A stretch of 64,000 nt of DNA from Takakia lepidozioides. Lineage: Eukaryota; Streptophyta; Takakiopsida; Takakiales; Takakiaceae. Of this stretch, positions 1 to 12,186 are shown piece by piece. Positions within the stretch are counted from its first letter, which is position 1, and each line of letters starts with the position of its first letter. Location: positions 48,378,042-48,442,041 of the forward strand of contig CM060734.1 of NCBI GenBank assembly GCA_030704615.1. Reading direction: 5' to 3'. Below the pieces are notes generated by a model, which was not told the DNA's origin, searched no databases, and saw only the letters and a list, made by a program, of their open reading frames with translations. The position numbers were made by a program, and so were the translations under genes.

Positions 1-164
1 AATCGTTGTACACCACGCCCAACCCTGGCAGCCTAGCTCTCCAGTTATTAGCGAACATGCTTCTTAGGCCACTGTTAAAACTCAGAGCCGTTGTTTGCAG
101 AAGACATGCCCCCCGTTCTGTGGTACCTGCTGAGCATTGAATTGAGGGGACACACCCCCTTCTG

Positions 165-624
165 CTAAGCCATTCCCAACACCACTCTTGCATCTGAAGT
201 GCCAGCTTCTGTGCCAATTGCTGTTAGACTGCAAGTTCCTGCGTCAGTTCCAGCTCCTGTTCCGATTGCAGTTTCACTGGCAGTTCCTGCCGTGGGTGAG
301 GTGCTTGCATCTGGTCAGATTTCAAAAGTGGATGTCCCTCAGGCCCCTATCAATAACGTGGCTGCTTCTCCTATAGTGCCAGAGGAGGGCAAATTTGTTG
401 TGGATGTTCCTTGTTCTGCAATAGTTGCTTCTGGAGTTGATCCTGAGTTGGTTGCCCATCATGCACCTGAGGTTCTGGCTACAAGTCATCCTGCAGCTAC
501 CAATGCTCGATTGCACAATTCTTTCTTGCAAGGCAACATCATGTCGCACTCGACATTTAAATTCACCTTCGTTAAGGACCCTGCGACAATGTCATCTTTG
601 GTTGGAGGTAGTCCTGGACAGTAG
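165..624 (+). CDS. hypothetical Pro/Val/Ala-rich ORF
   Basis: The frame is open from about position 165, after a TAA, to the stop at 622-624. The first ATG is not near the start, so this is probably the tail of something longer or of a broken gene. The translation opens with degenerate repeats of the form VPASVPxPVPIAV and continues with a low-complexity Val/Ala/Pro stretch. I recognise no domain. It could be a LINE ORF1 or polyprotein remnant, because the surrounding DNA is mobile, or a chance frame. There is no intron signal I would trust and no partner gene beside it. Confidence 0.22.
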
Positions 625-1123
625 AAACTGTACAGACATTTAGTTGAAGCATGAAGCATGAGCTTTCTTTGAGCTCGATACTGTAGTATGAAAAAAAAAT
701 GCTATATAGGAGGAGCATTGCTCTATAGTATACAAGCAAGCTAGTTAAGCCATTAGAAGATTGGAGAATCACTCAACATTTTGTGACTATGCCAGTGGAA
801 AAAACAGAAATGATCAACTTTTTGTGACTGTCACTGAAAAGCTACTCCAATCATGAATTGGTGTACCTCCACAGTCCAAATTTGGTAAGTTCAAAATGTG
901 CTTACAGGAAGATAAGCTCAAATTAGGGTAACATTAACCATAAGCTGGGGTGAACAGAGCTGGGCTACACCAAGCAGGGTAACAGGAGTGGGGGTGATAG
1001 GGAAGGGAATGTCACTCCAATCGGTCCAACTCCAATTTAATGTCACTGAAAGTGCAAAATTGCCTATATAAAACGTACTACTAGGAAAGAATAATAATGA
1101 TGCCTCCTGAAGGAAGCCTAAAT
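625..1123. other. no gene seen
   Basis: AT-rich intergenic DNA with scattered stops in all frames. I see no domain, repeat or structural RNA. Confidence 0.5.
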
Positions 1124-1324
1124 TATGGTGTCTCTTGACTTGAAGGGCTATTGTCTGGAAGGTGGGCACTGGACACCTTTGTGACAAGTGGATTGAACCC
1201 AAGACCACTTCCCAGGTGGTATGTGCCCAATACCATCGGGCTACAACTTGGTTGCCAACTATGTACAAGGTGTCCAACCCTCCAGCCAGGAGGCAGTTGT
1301 CCTTTGGTGTCAAGAGACACCATA
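1124..1324. mobile_element. short TIR element (MITE-like) with a Pol III B-box
   Basis: About 200 bp bounded by a perfect 16-bp inverted repeat, TATGGTGTCTCTTGAC at 1124-1139 and its complement at 1309-1324. No coding frame is convincing. Read on the minus strand, the middle holds GGTTCAATCC, a perfect match to the tRNA B-box consensus, with loosely A-box-like sequence (TAGCCCGATGG) upstream of it. It could therefore be a tRNA-derived SINE between inverted ends or a MITE that captured such a sequence. No target-site duplication is obvious. Its right end abuts the outer edge of the large inverted repeat at 1326. Confidence 0.5.
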
Positions 1325-1325
1325 A

Positions 1326-1683
1326 CCCAGTATTCGAGATTCTCCGCTCGGCAATGTTGTGGCAAATTTGGAAGGCTCGGTGCAGATGGACATTAAACAA
1401 TGCCTCCTTCTCCTGTACATAAATCCTGGTTTGTGTTTTCTATGATGTTACTATTGCAGCTAAGTTGGCTTGGCAAAAACTATGTGCAGAAGCAGACAGG
1501 AAACCGAACGAAAAGATTCCCTCCTTGCCTCCTTCAGAGCATCTTGGGGAAGAGGAGGAATCATTTGTTGCTGCATTGATATGGACTCCTGTATATGGGC
1601 AGACTCCATACCTGAACTCTGGAAACACCAATGGAGCACCGTCTTCGGCCTCCCCTGACTTGGACTCGGCAGATATAAACTAG
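1326..1683 (+). pseudogene. LINE ORF2 C-terminal tail (copy in left arm)
   Basis: This is the arm-A copy of the LINE tail at 10623-10980. It encodes the residues just after the zf-RVT region (EILRSAMLWQIWKARCRWTL), a stop, then LAWQKLCAEADRKPNEKIPS and onward to the stop at 1683. The LINE body is absent because homology is cut at 1326. It is a passenger of the inverted duplication, not an independent insertion. Confidence 0.7.
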
Positions 1684-2548
1684 AAGCACATAAGGAGGGG
1701 GTCTAAATCTAAGTTGATCTTCCTCAGATAGGAATCTTCCGAGTTTCACTCCTTGGCCGTTCTGGCCCGTGCTCTTACTGTTCGTCGTTCCGTTCGGTTC
1801 CCTCTGCTCTAGGGCACCTCTCTCTCATGGAGGTTTTCATTGCTAGGAACTAATCCCAGATTAGCTCTCTGCACTACCGTAGTGGGAAGGCTGATCCGAC
1901 ACTAAATAATTAGAAATGAATCTGCCTAATAATTAAGTGAAAATTTAGGAAAAACTGCCGAAATTCCAGAAACTTTACAAAAAAATGCCTAAAATCTCAA
2001 ACAAACTCCAAATATCAAATCTCCAAATGCATGTTTCAAGGCATAAAGCTCTAGGAAAATATTTTCCTTAGCTCTAAGAAATCCTAGAATAATTGTCTGA
2101 ACAATCACTCCATTTGATGATTGACCAGATGTTCTCATGGCTCTTAACAACCCACATAATTTTATTTTATTTTTGTTTGTTTTTTTTTTGAAAAAAGGGA
2201 AACACTTGGGAGCGCCAGCTCACAAATTTGGCCCTTTAGTAGTGAGAGGATTTTCTCCCTTGACTTCAAACATGATGCGTAGTCTCTAGTCTCTCATTAA
2301 ACTTGAATATAGCCCATCTATCTTGACGCTGTTCTCAAAAGTGGTCGCTAGTAGTGCGGAGCAACGCGAAGCCCTAGTTAAAATTATGAGGGGTAATGCC
2401 AAAACGCGGCGGGTAGTTTGGTGGCTGGATGCATTGACCATTACCACAGGGATGCGAGAAACCATAGCCATGGCGCGATGGAAATTGTATGTTTAAGGAT
2501 TTGACTAAGGTACCATTAAAGTCTTGTATATCCAAAAAATGCCGAGTC

Positions 2549-2756
2549 CCTCAAGCGGATCTCCGCTCCCTTGTTCCCAATCGTTGCTCCCCTGTCCCCA
2601 CATATATACCGCTCCCTTGTGTGTCCGCCACTCCCTTGTCGTCTTGCTCCCCTATGTTACCGCTCCGCCGCTCCCCTGTTACTACTCCGGGCTCCCTTAT
2701 GCTATTGCAATAACAACGGAGCGGGGAGCGGGAAGAGGGGAGTGCCGAGGTGGGAA
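2549..2756. repeat. GCTCCC-rich cluster with opposed purine copy
   Basis: Roughly ten spaced copies of GCTCCCTT / GCTCCCCT occur between 2565 and 2700. A short palindrome TATTGCAATA follows at about 2703-2712, then the complementary purine form GGAGCGGGGAGCGGG. The two halves can fold on each other. The same cluster is mirrored in the right arm at about 9550-9760. Confidence 0.6.
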
Positions 2757-3903
2757 TAATGGAGCGTGGGACCCTCGGAGGGCCTTGAAGTAGCTCTATC
2801 CATTTGGCAAATATAACCTATATAATTTTTTTCAGCTAATGATGCTTTTGGAGATATTACGGGTGCCACCAGCCATCGTTAGATACTGAGCCGCACCACG
2901 AGAAAAAGTTGGGGTGGGGATTTGATCAGGGGCCCACGAGGGGCCCTCCGGTTAGCTCGCTCCGGTTAGCTCCCTCCAGTTAGCTCCGGGAATCGGCAAG
3001 CCTCGCACAAGCGCATTAAACTCCCATCCTATGTCTAGTGTAAACCTCCGTAATATGGTGGCACTAAAAATCAATCCCATACATGCTCGGCTGCCTTGCA
3101 ATTTCACTGGCAGGGCCCCCAATCATTTGTAGTTTGATATACTCAGGAGGATTGAGCTTATGGGCGAAACAAAGACAGGCTGACAGAACCTACATACCTA
3201 CAATTGTGTTGGTTTTCAATGTCTTCGTTTGTCATCGTCGTGTTCATCAAAGTTAACATAATACTTGTCAAATACACTTTGGCTAATTGACTTGCAGAGA
3301 GAGAAAACTCCGACCTGAGGTCAACGTAACTAAGAGCCACTTCGCCTTTGGGGGGTGGGCCTTATTAATTGACTTGCACTGTTTATCCACATGTATGGAG
3401 AAAGTGCCTCAATCATGCATTTATGTAGATTCCAATGGTGGGCAGTAATTTGGCTTATATGGTGGCTATATGGACAGGTGGTTTGAACGGGTCTTGATGA
3501 TGCAATAATCCACCACTGCCATATTATGGCGAATTTTGGGACTCATATTCCACGGTAATTCTTTTGTACACTCCCCCTTGAAGAAATCATCTGGTCAGAT
3601 TTCACTAGAAAGAAAACTCCTCTACCAATTTGTGTAAATTTCCAAAGGTCGGGAGCAATGTCCAAAGAAGGAGCCTCAGCGATTCCCATGTGGATAGTAT
3701 TTGTAGATAATATCTGTACATACCCGATCCTGTAGAGATCCATTTTTACAGAGACATCCAAAAAACATTAATCTTTGGCAACTAAGAAATAAGGTCATGT
3801 GCGAGGGGGAGGGTGTTGGATTATCCACACCTTATTTGTATTACATGGTACCGTCTAGTTGGTTCCAGCAGGTAGTTAGATTAGCCTTGAGTTAATGGTG
3901 ACA

Positions 3904-5037
3904 GGGACTTGGGCCAGTACTCCCACTGTAAAATATGCATATGCAATTTTTCGAATAAGTTTGTGATCACTTACTAGTGTGTGATGTGTGATCTTTCAAA
4001 CGTAAGCGTCTGTCAACAGTAGGATGAGGAGGTGGGGACGAGGTGGTGCCCGCCCCTTCTAGAAGGCTCCACTACCCCCCTGAGATAGTATATATAGATC
4101 AAGGTGAGGGCTGACATGGTTTTTAAAGGCTCCACTTTACTTTGGTTTCTCCTGATCATCTTCAAATGAGTAAATAAGGGGGGGATTTCCAAAAATCCAG
4201 AGCAATACAAGCAATGTGTGCCCATATTTCGGCACTAATGGATGCAAACCATCAATCATTGATGCGCCAATACGGGTGCCACCATCTTTCCCTTCCTCCA
4301 CTAGGTCCATCTAGTTTGTTTCAGATACAGGCCTCAACTGCGGAATATTTGTGAGGGGTCATCCAGAAAGTAACTCGTCAAAAGAAGTAACTAGTACTTT
4401 TTATTCACCCCGGGTAATCTTGCATTAGCTTTCAAACTGAAAGGTGGGTTCGCCCTTCAAATCCAATCCTGATCATGCTCATGTAATTTTGCATACATAA
4501 GTAATATAATAAGTTGTAATTCAGAGCAGCTTTGAAGGGATGACGCACTGCTTATCAAGGCCTTATCAAAGGGTTGGGCACGACGCATGAGCACGGGAGC
4601 TGTCTTTATTAGACTCGGAGACCCACGACGACTATCGCAGAACGTCTTCTGAACTATGTACATGTTCCGTTCTTGGGTTTAGATCCTCGTGCGTCTGTGA
4701 GCTTACATTAAAGCTCTTGCATGGTTTCCATCGTGCGAGTATCCTGACAGAACTATTAGCAAGAGCTTAATTTAGTACCACTTACCGTTTCGGATTTTTC
4801 ATGCTAGAATCGAGCTAGAATCTCTGTATTAGTTGGAGCTGACCAACCAGATTATGCGAGATTATGTATAACGTATCACTCTTGAACCAGGGCCTGCTCT
4901 GTAGCAGTGTACATGATCACAAACTGTGCTGCTTCAGATGAGGCTTTCGTGCTACCCAACACCAGAATCCCAGCAACCAGAATCCCAGCAGCCAACCGAA
5001 GCTGGTCCAAATCTCATTCAAGTACTCAATTAGGAAT
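3904..5037. other. spacer between inverted-repeat arm and GDSL gene
   Basis: No gene seen. From about 4860 the sequence is similar to 14100-14289 downstream of the second GDSL copy (CCAACACCAGAATCCCAGCA and neighbouring blocks). It is therefore the 3' flank of the duplicated GDSL unit. The part from 3904 to 4860 has no recognisable content. Confidence 0.5.
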
Positions 5038-7624
5038 TTATACCAGAGAACTTAAGTCAAGATCGCACAGTGATCTCAGATTTATGGGTGGATATATGTA
5101 TTTTCCAGTGAGGAAGAAATTAGCTAACACCCTGTAAAAAGCTTGAGTATAGTGGATACCATCCCAGATGATATATTGTGATGGATCAGGACAGGCAGTG
5201 ACAGTCATAGTGGTATTGGTACCAGGTATGGTTCCAGTATTGCCACAGGCAACATAAGGGTTATAGTTGTACTGGCCACCAAACCCGCAGCAGGCAGTCA
5301 AAGTAGCATTCACCAAAAATCCTGCATACATACAAAGACAGTTTGAAAAGGTCACTTTCGTTCTCTTACTTGCGGAAGCCACTACATCACGCACATGACT
5401 TGCAAGTTGAGTGCATAGGTGATGGTCTGAAATAAGCAAGAAAGATCATATGTACTGCTCACCATATTTGGTAGGATTTGTCAGAATCTCCACATTGGCA
5501 CTATACCAGTCGAAAAGATAGATGTTGGCATCCGCCAATTGCCCTCGAAGTATAGCAAGCGAAGCATTGAGCTGCGTATTGTAGGCCTGATCCAACTCGT
5601 TGATTCCTTTCAAACAGCCAAGACTGTCATAGGGGCTAAAGCCGGCGAAATCGGTGAGGAGAAAGGAAGCGCACCCTTCTGGTGGAATTGTACTCAAGAA
5701 AATAGTTCTGGCTCCATTGGCATAAAGTTGCTGCAGATGACTTCCCTCAAGTGAATTAGCTCCGAACCAAACGTCAAGAAGCACATCATCAATGGCTACA
5801 AGCAAGTAGAAATGAAAACTACATATACATAGCAAAAGTCTCCTTTGCCTGCAATGTTTGAATAATTGGCCTGCAGTGACTATGTCTGCTTTGGCCCTGC
5901 TAATTATGAAGAACCGTAGTCTAATTTTTGTTCTTGCCCGGGGCTGGACAAGTAACGGACAAATTTTCTGAACACAGCTCAAGGAGCAATTTGGTAACCC
6001 ACCTCCACTGCAGATATGACAGCTGCTAGAATCTGAGGCACGATCGTTGCAATGATCGTCGAACTATTCATGCCCCGCCGAAGCGCATACGTGATGTCGT
6101 TTCCCCCATTGGGTATGATGTAGAATGCCTCAGTATCGAAGAAAGAGGGGTCGCCTACGGCATAGGGGGCACGTAAGAGTTCAGCACGGGTCATCTGAAA
6201 CCTACAAACTTACGACAGCATCCTCCCTGGGAAGATAATTGTATGTCCCGGGCTGACTTATGTCGATGGAACGGACTAGAAATAGCTAGCCCCACACGAG
6301 TTATGTGCCATCCAGGCTTTCTTGGGTAGAACTTTGTGAACAGTTGATTGTACTTGTCTGATTGAAGTCATGGTGGTGGCAAGTGCTGAGCTCCGTGTTT
6401 GATATAGGGGAGCTTTTTGTTATGAGACTACTCTAGATCTAGTCTGCTGAAGCTTGACAAAAGAAAGTGGAAACCAATCTGCTCAAGTCAAGATCAATGT
6501 CAATGTAACAAAACACACGGTCTGTCGGTAGAGTAGTACTTTGACAAGGAGACTTCAAGTGACTCAAGTGAATTTAAAATAAAACATTGACCGCTAGGCG
6601 TGTTATGATGCATACTTCCAGACTGTGACAAGTTTTTGAAGTAGAAGTATTGGTTGAGTTGAAGCTGCAGGAAAAAGGGGACTTCAAAATTGTCATTTCG
6701 CGCAGTGGCTCCGGAGTAGGCAAAATTGGCACCGTGACGATAATTAGCTCTGTTCAGAGCGTGCACATATGGTGCGAGAAATGGGAAATCGAAAGCCTGC
6801 ACTGCTTTCAACAAGAATCCAAGCAATTAGTATGTTCGACGGGCAGTTAGTAACTGCATCTTGCTGCATCTTTTGAAGTGAATAATTACGATATATATAT
6901 AACTCTTTTCACCTAGCTCTAGACTCACTCAAAGTCACCGAGGCCCCAGTGTGTGCATATATACATGTATATACACATTTGTATGAATACACATGTTTTT
7001 TCCAGATGGAATCGATCGTGAGGATAAGACTCATCTTCAGAGTCACAATACCAAGTGCGCATAAACTTCTGAACACGGCCGATTCTCCTAGCCTCAGAAC
7101 TTCCCTCAAATTTTCTGTAGAACGTGAACCTCGTGGACTCAAGCTTATTCTTCACTAATATGCATATGCGGTTTCTGTTTCGGAACTTCCCCAAATCTTA
7201 ATATACTCTAGCTGAACCTCTCTCTTTCTCTCTCGTTGGCACACGTTCAACTCGTCAAACCCGTGTATATGCCTTTACAGGATATAGGAGACAACGTGGG
7301 TATTACAAAGCAAGCTTTGTCGGTTGACGTACCTATGAAGTCAATGACAAGACGCCCATCTGAGTAGCGATTGCGACCGGGCTGATTGTAGAACGTATAT
7401 GATTCCCCATACGGATAATTCAGCGTTGTCGAAGGAAGACCAGGAAATGCGGCCTGCACGTTTCCCGTATCAGTCAGCGAGTCACCGAAGGCATATATCG
7501 CATGTGGACATTCCGGGGCAGTGGCATTCACTATGACGACGAACACCACTAGAAACTCAAGCACCAAGGCTCCTAGCCGGAGAACTGACATTGGGCGGGA
7601 GTTGGGAGTGGTAACATACGCCAT
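5038..7624 (-). CDS. GDSL esterase/lipase, five exons
   Basis: Secreted SGNH-family hydrolase that would cleave ester bonds of lipids, cutin or cell-wall acyl groups; the substrate is unknown. My model uses exons 7624-7333, 6801-6616, 6154-6003, 5730-5463 and 5321-5038. All introns are GT-AG, phases are 1,1,0,1, and the total is 393 codons plus stop, a normal family length. Residues about 14-35 form a hydrophobic signal peptide. Block I is AFGDSLTDTGN with nucleophile Ser49; the block II/oxyanion region GANFAYSGATA is near 121-131; GGND supplies Asn178; DPSQYIIWDGIH supplies Asp353 and His356. No stop or frameshift is present, so it is probably functional. It lies in the loop of the large inverted repeat. 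A second copy at 14290-16774 keeps the same exon layout. Confidence 0.88.
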
Positions 7625-8413
7625 CTTCTGAAGATGCTAGAGCCTGGATATGAAAATATGCACAAGAAATGATCAGTTAATTATGTTATAGCTCGCTGAT
7701 CTGTGAAATAAATTCCCCCCTCCAAATCCAGCTGCTCGATTTGCAGGCCTATGTGGAGAGCTGTACCATCAAGCAGCTAGATGGTGCTCTTAGTGAGAAC
7801 TGAATGCTCAGTGTCCAGAACATTTCCTAGCAGACTTGAGCCCTCTCAAGTCTATCCCTCATCTACCCTTCTCTCACTCTTAATCAACTCTTGAACCCTC
7901 TCTCTCTCTCTGATCCTTGTCGTGCACTTCCAACTCCGCAAGCCCAATATACTTTTATATCAACTGTTCACAACACAACAAGGATTACAAGTGAGCGGTC
8001 GGTACGTCCGCAGCGTCGACAGGCCACGCTCGCGGGAGGCAGCCCTGCAGCGATGGGCATGTTCATGGCAGGTTGCTGCTTTAGTCACGCCTCCATCGCC
8101 CCCTTCCCTTGTCTCCCGCTCTGCTGCACATCGTCTCTTCCCTGTACCTTCCCATGTCTGTAAGCCTCTTTCTCGACACAATCTAAGTACTCACCACTAC
8201 CAACCTTCTTACTAGACCAACCTTTTCGTTTACCTCTCAACATGTATCCGCAATACTAATTGCTGTTGTTTCGGATGCCGATGATGTAGGACTTCTTATT
8301 GGTCTTTAGTGAGGGTTGATTGAGTTCAAGGAGCCTCTGTCAACTTGGGTCATTCAAGTATATTCATCTAACTCATTCTTTCATGCGGGGAGAAACAAAA
8401 TCTCATAGAGCTT
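7625..8413. other. upstream region of the GDSL gene
   Basis: No gene seen. A weak TATA-like CTATAAC (minus strand, about 7683-7692) lies some 60-70 nt before the start codon. CT-rich stretches occur at about 7866-7915. Blocks at 7680-7790 and 7930-8110 (for example ATGTTCATGGCAGGTTG) recur at 35200-35510, the upstream region of the third GDSL copy, so this promoter-side DNA was duplicated with the gene. Confidence 0.5.
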
Positions 8414-10980
8414 GTCACCATTAACTCAAGGCTAATCTAACTACCTGCTGGAACCAACTAGACGGTACCATGTAATACACATAAGGTGTGGATAATCCAA
8501 CACCCTCCCCCTCGCACATGACCTTATTTCTTAGTTGCCAAAGATTAATGTTTTTTGGATGTCTCTGTAAAAATGGATCTCTACAGGATCGGGTATGTAC
8601 AGATATTATCTACAAATACTATCCACATGGGAATCGCTGAGGCTCCTTCTTTGGACATTGCTCCCGACCTTTGGAAATTTACACAAATTGGTAGAGGAGT
8701 TTTCTTTCTAGTGAAATCTGACCAGATGATTTCTTCAAGGGGGAGTGTACAAAAGAATTACCGTGGAATATGCGTCCCAAAATTCGCCATAATATGGCAG
8801 TGGTGGATTATTGCATCATCAAGACCCGTTCAAACCACCTGTCCATATAGCCACCATATAAGCCAAATTACTGCCCACCATTGGAATCTACATAAATGCA
8901 TGATTGAGGCACTTTCTCCATACATGTGGATAAACAGTGCAAGTCAATTAATAAGGCCCACCCCCCAAAGGCGAAGTGGCTCTTAGTTACGTTGACCTCA
9001 GGTCGGAGTTTTCTCTCTCTGCAAGTCAATTAGCCAAAGTGTATTTGACAAGTATTATGTTAACTTTGATGAACACGACGATGACAAACGAAGACATTGA
9101 AAACCAACACAATTGTAGGTATGTAGGTTCTGTCAGCCTGTCTTTGTTTCGCCCATAAGCTCAATCCTCCTGAGTATATCAAACTACAAATGATTGGGGG
9201 CCCTGCCAGTGAAATTGCAAGGCAGCCGAGCATGTATGGGATTGATTCTTAGTGCCACCATATTACGGAGGTTTACACTAGACATAGGATGGGAGTTTAA
9301 TGCGCTTGTGCGAGGCTTGCCCATTCCCGGAGCTAACCAGAGCGAGCTAACTGGAGGGCCCCTCGTGGGCCCCTGATCAAATCCCCACCCCAACTTTTTC
9401 TCGTGGTGCAGCTCAGTATCTAACGATGGCTGGTGACACCCATAATATCTCCAAAAGCATCATTAGCTGAAAAAAAAGTAATTATATAGGCTATATTTGT
9501 CAAATGGATAGAGCTACTTCAGGGCCCTCCGAGGGTCCCACGCTCCATTATTCCCACCTCGGCACTCCCCTCTTCCCGCTCCCCGCTCCGTTGTTATTGC
9601 AATAGCATAAGGGAGCCCGGAGTAGTAAGGGGGGAGCGGCGGAGCGGTAACATAGGGGAGCAAGACGACAAGGGAGTGGCGGACACACAAGGGAGCGGTA
9701 TATATGTGGGGACAGGGGAGCAACGATTGGGAACAAGGGAGCGGAGATCCGCTGGAGGGACTCGGCATTTTTTGGATATACAAGACTTTAATGGTACCTT
9801 AGTCAAATCCTTAAACATACAATTTCCATCGCGCCATGGCCATGGTTTCTCGCATCCCTGTGGTAATGGTCAATGCATCCAGCCACCAAACTACCCGCCG
9901 CGTTTTGGCATTACCCCTCATAATTTTAACTAGGGCTTCGCGTTGCTCCGCACTACTAGCGACCACTTTTGAGAACAGCGTCAAGATAGATGGGCTATAT
10001 TCAAGTTTTATGAGAGACTAGAGACTACGCATCATGTTTGAAGTCAAGGGAGAAAATCCTCTCACTACTAAAGGGCCAAATTTGTGAGCTGGCGCTCCCA
10101 AGTGTTTCCCTTTTTTCAAAAAAAAAACAAACAAAAAAAAAACAAATTATGTGGGTTGTTAAGAGCCATGAGAACATCTGGTCAAACATCAAATGGAGTG
10201 ATTGTTCAGCCAATTATTCTAGGATTTCTCAGAGCTAAGGAAAATATTTTCCTAGAGCTTTATGCCTTGAAACATGCATTTGGAGATTTGATATTTGGAG
10301 TTTGTTTGAGATTTTAGGCATTTTTTTGTAAAGTTTCTGGAATTTCGGCAGTTTTTCCTAAATTTTCACTTAATTATTAGGCAGATTCATTTCTAATTAT
10401 TTAGTGTCGGATCAGCCTTCCCACTACGGTAGTGCAGAGAGCTAATCTGGGATTAGTTCCTAGCAATGAAAACCTCCATGAGAGAGAGGTGCCCTAGAGC
10501 AGAGGGAACCGAACGGAACGACGAACAGTAAGAGCACGGGCCAAAACGGCCAAGGAGTGAAACTCGGAAGATTCCTATCTGAGGAAGATCAACTTAGATT
10601 TAGACCCCCTCCTTATGTGCTTCTAGTTTATATCTGCCGAGTCCAAGTCAGGGGAGGCCGAAGACGGTGCTCCATCGGTGTTTCCAGAGTTCAGGTATGG
10701 AGTCTGCCCATATACAGGAGTCCGTATCAATGCAGCAACAAATGATTCCTCCTCTTCCCCAAGATGCTCTGAAGGAGGCGAGGAGGGAATCTTTTCGTTC
10801 GGTTTCCTGTCTGCTTCTGCACATAGTTTTTGCCAAGCCAACTTAGCTGCAATAGTAACATCATAGAAAACACAAACCAGGATTTATGTACAGGAGAAGG
10901 AGGCATTGTTTAATGTCCATCTGCACCGAGCCTTCCAAATTTGCCACAACATTGCCGAGCGGAGAATCTCGAATACTGGG
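8414..10980 (-). repeat. right arm of the 2.57-kb inverted repeat
   Basis: Reverse complement of 1326-3903 with only scattered differences. The outer end at 10980 falls inside an open LINE reading frame that continues past it, whereas the left arm is cut at the same base. The right arm therefore looks like the source and the left arm the copy. The loop between arms is 4,510 bp and contains the whole GDSL gene. Confidence 0.92.
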
Positions 10981-11940
10981 CATGTGGACACCTTGGACTT
11001 GGTTGTCTGGTTGTAATTTAGCAGGAGGGCTATAGGGTCCTGAGCGGTGTCTGACCAGACCCTGTAAAGTGACAATACCAAGGGCCAGATGGATGACGGC
11101 CCTCTACAGAAAATAAGGCAGTGTTCCAAAGACTCAATAACCCCAATGGGGCAGCATCTGCAGAGTATAGCCTCTTGGAAGTTCAGAAATTGCCCAACCT
11201 TTAAAACTTTATTTGCAATTTGCCAAAGAAAGGCACTGAGTTTGGCGGGTTTAGATTTTTCCCAAATCAGAACCCATATGCACTTCCAGTTTTCCTCTCT
11301 AAATTGGAATATTAAGCCCCATCTGTCATCCCATTTTTTGGTTAGAGACTTGGCCTGCAACATCGCTCTGTAGGCTCCCTTGGCCATGTAAGAGAAGAAG
11401 GAGCAAATTTTGTCCCCGAATTCCCATTGTCATTCTGTCGGGTCGATTTGCAGATCCTGGATGGACTGGCCTCCTATCCATATGAAGGTTCTTGATCGTA
11501 ACCATGGGTAGAACCTGCGTGTTGGATGTGAGGTGTGGATTAAAATCTTTGAGCTTAGAGTTCCAATGGCAAATTCTGGCTGGTGGGGTATTTGCATATG
11601 GGATTGTGATGGAGTTGGATGAGTGCAGCGAGAGAGCACCCGTATAAGGATGGGCCCTAAATGCGAATCCCACCAGGTTATCAAGCGAGGCTTCCGTTAT
11701 GAACATGACCTGAAAGTGGTGATCAGGTGTGGTCACCCACTGATAAAGAGACGTAGAGGATGGGCCCTGTCTGAGCATGTCTCTCCACGAATCTGGAACT
11801 GATTGCAGAACCAAGGCTATACCGGAGGAGAGCCTTAGGGTGCCTAGAGTTTTGGAAAGAGATTCAGGGGTACTGTACCATAGATAGGAGACCTGTGAGA
11901 TATTTGACTTGTAGCAAGACGGAAATTAAGCATTTCGTAC
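10623..11940 (-). pseudogene. 5'-truncated L1-type LINE, ORF2 C-terminal part
   Basis: Non-LTR retrotransposon remnant. Reading right to left, about 11940-11326 carries the region between reverse transcriptase and the tail. Then 11387-10884 encodes a zf-RVT-like domain: KPAKLSAFLWQIANKVL, then CRCCPIGVIESLEHCLIFC and WPLVLSLY, the usual Cys/His pattern of plant LINEs. A stop at 10884 separates the final block LAWQKLCAEADRKP, which ends at 10623. A frame change lies near 11330-11390. No endonuclease or RT core is present, so this is a 5'-truncated dead copy, the usual fate of LINEs. Its last 358 bp are duplicated in the left arm. Confidence 0.75.
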
Positions 11941-12001
11941 TTCTGGCTCGCATGTCATTTTTCTTGTAGAACAACTCAAAGCTCGAGCATCTTGAAGGCT
12001 G

Positions 12002-12117
12002 AGGAGAATTCTGGCCGCAAGCTCCCCTGCTCACAACTTGATATCAGGTCATTGCGCATATCAGGAGAATTCTGGCCGCAAGCTCCCTTACTCACAACTT
12101 GATATCAAGTCCTCAAG
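12002..12117. repeat. 61-bp direct tandem duplication
   Basis: AGGAGAATTCTGGCCGCAAG starts at 12002 and again at 12063 and is followed by the same ACTTGATATCA block, with a few substitutions between copies. No function is apparent. Confidence 0.7.
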
Positions 12118-12186
12118 ATATGAGCGGCAGATTCCTGGATGTGGCGCATACATGGTATAATGTTTAGCAAGTTTTGAGTCTGTTGT

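Larger units (their letters stand above)
1326..3903 (+). repeat. left arm of a 2.57-kb inverted repeat
   Basis: The whole segment is repeated in reverse orientation at 8414-10980. Landmarks stay collinear throughout: mirrored coordinates sum to about 12306 at the outer edge and 12317 at the inner edge. Differences are scattered substitutions plus small indels, including one extra 13-bp unit (CTCCGGTTAGCTC-like, three copies here against two in the other arm) near 2949-2992. Outer homology stops abruptly at 1326 and inner homology at 3903. The arm contains the tail of a LINE (1326-1683), an A/T-rich stretch, a GCTCCC-rich cluster and an LTR-like motif near 3300-3350. Confidence 0.92.

Noticed and set aside
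1151-1422. Overlapping 80-160-aa frames on both strands
   Set aside because: They cross the border between the small TIR element and the inverted-repeat arm and show no domain apart from the LINE tail.
8555-8986. 143-aa plus-strand frame in the right arm
   Set aside because: The left-arm copy breaks the frame after 72 residues and no domain is visible, so the frame is not maintained.
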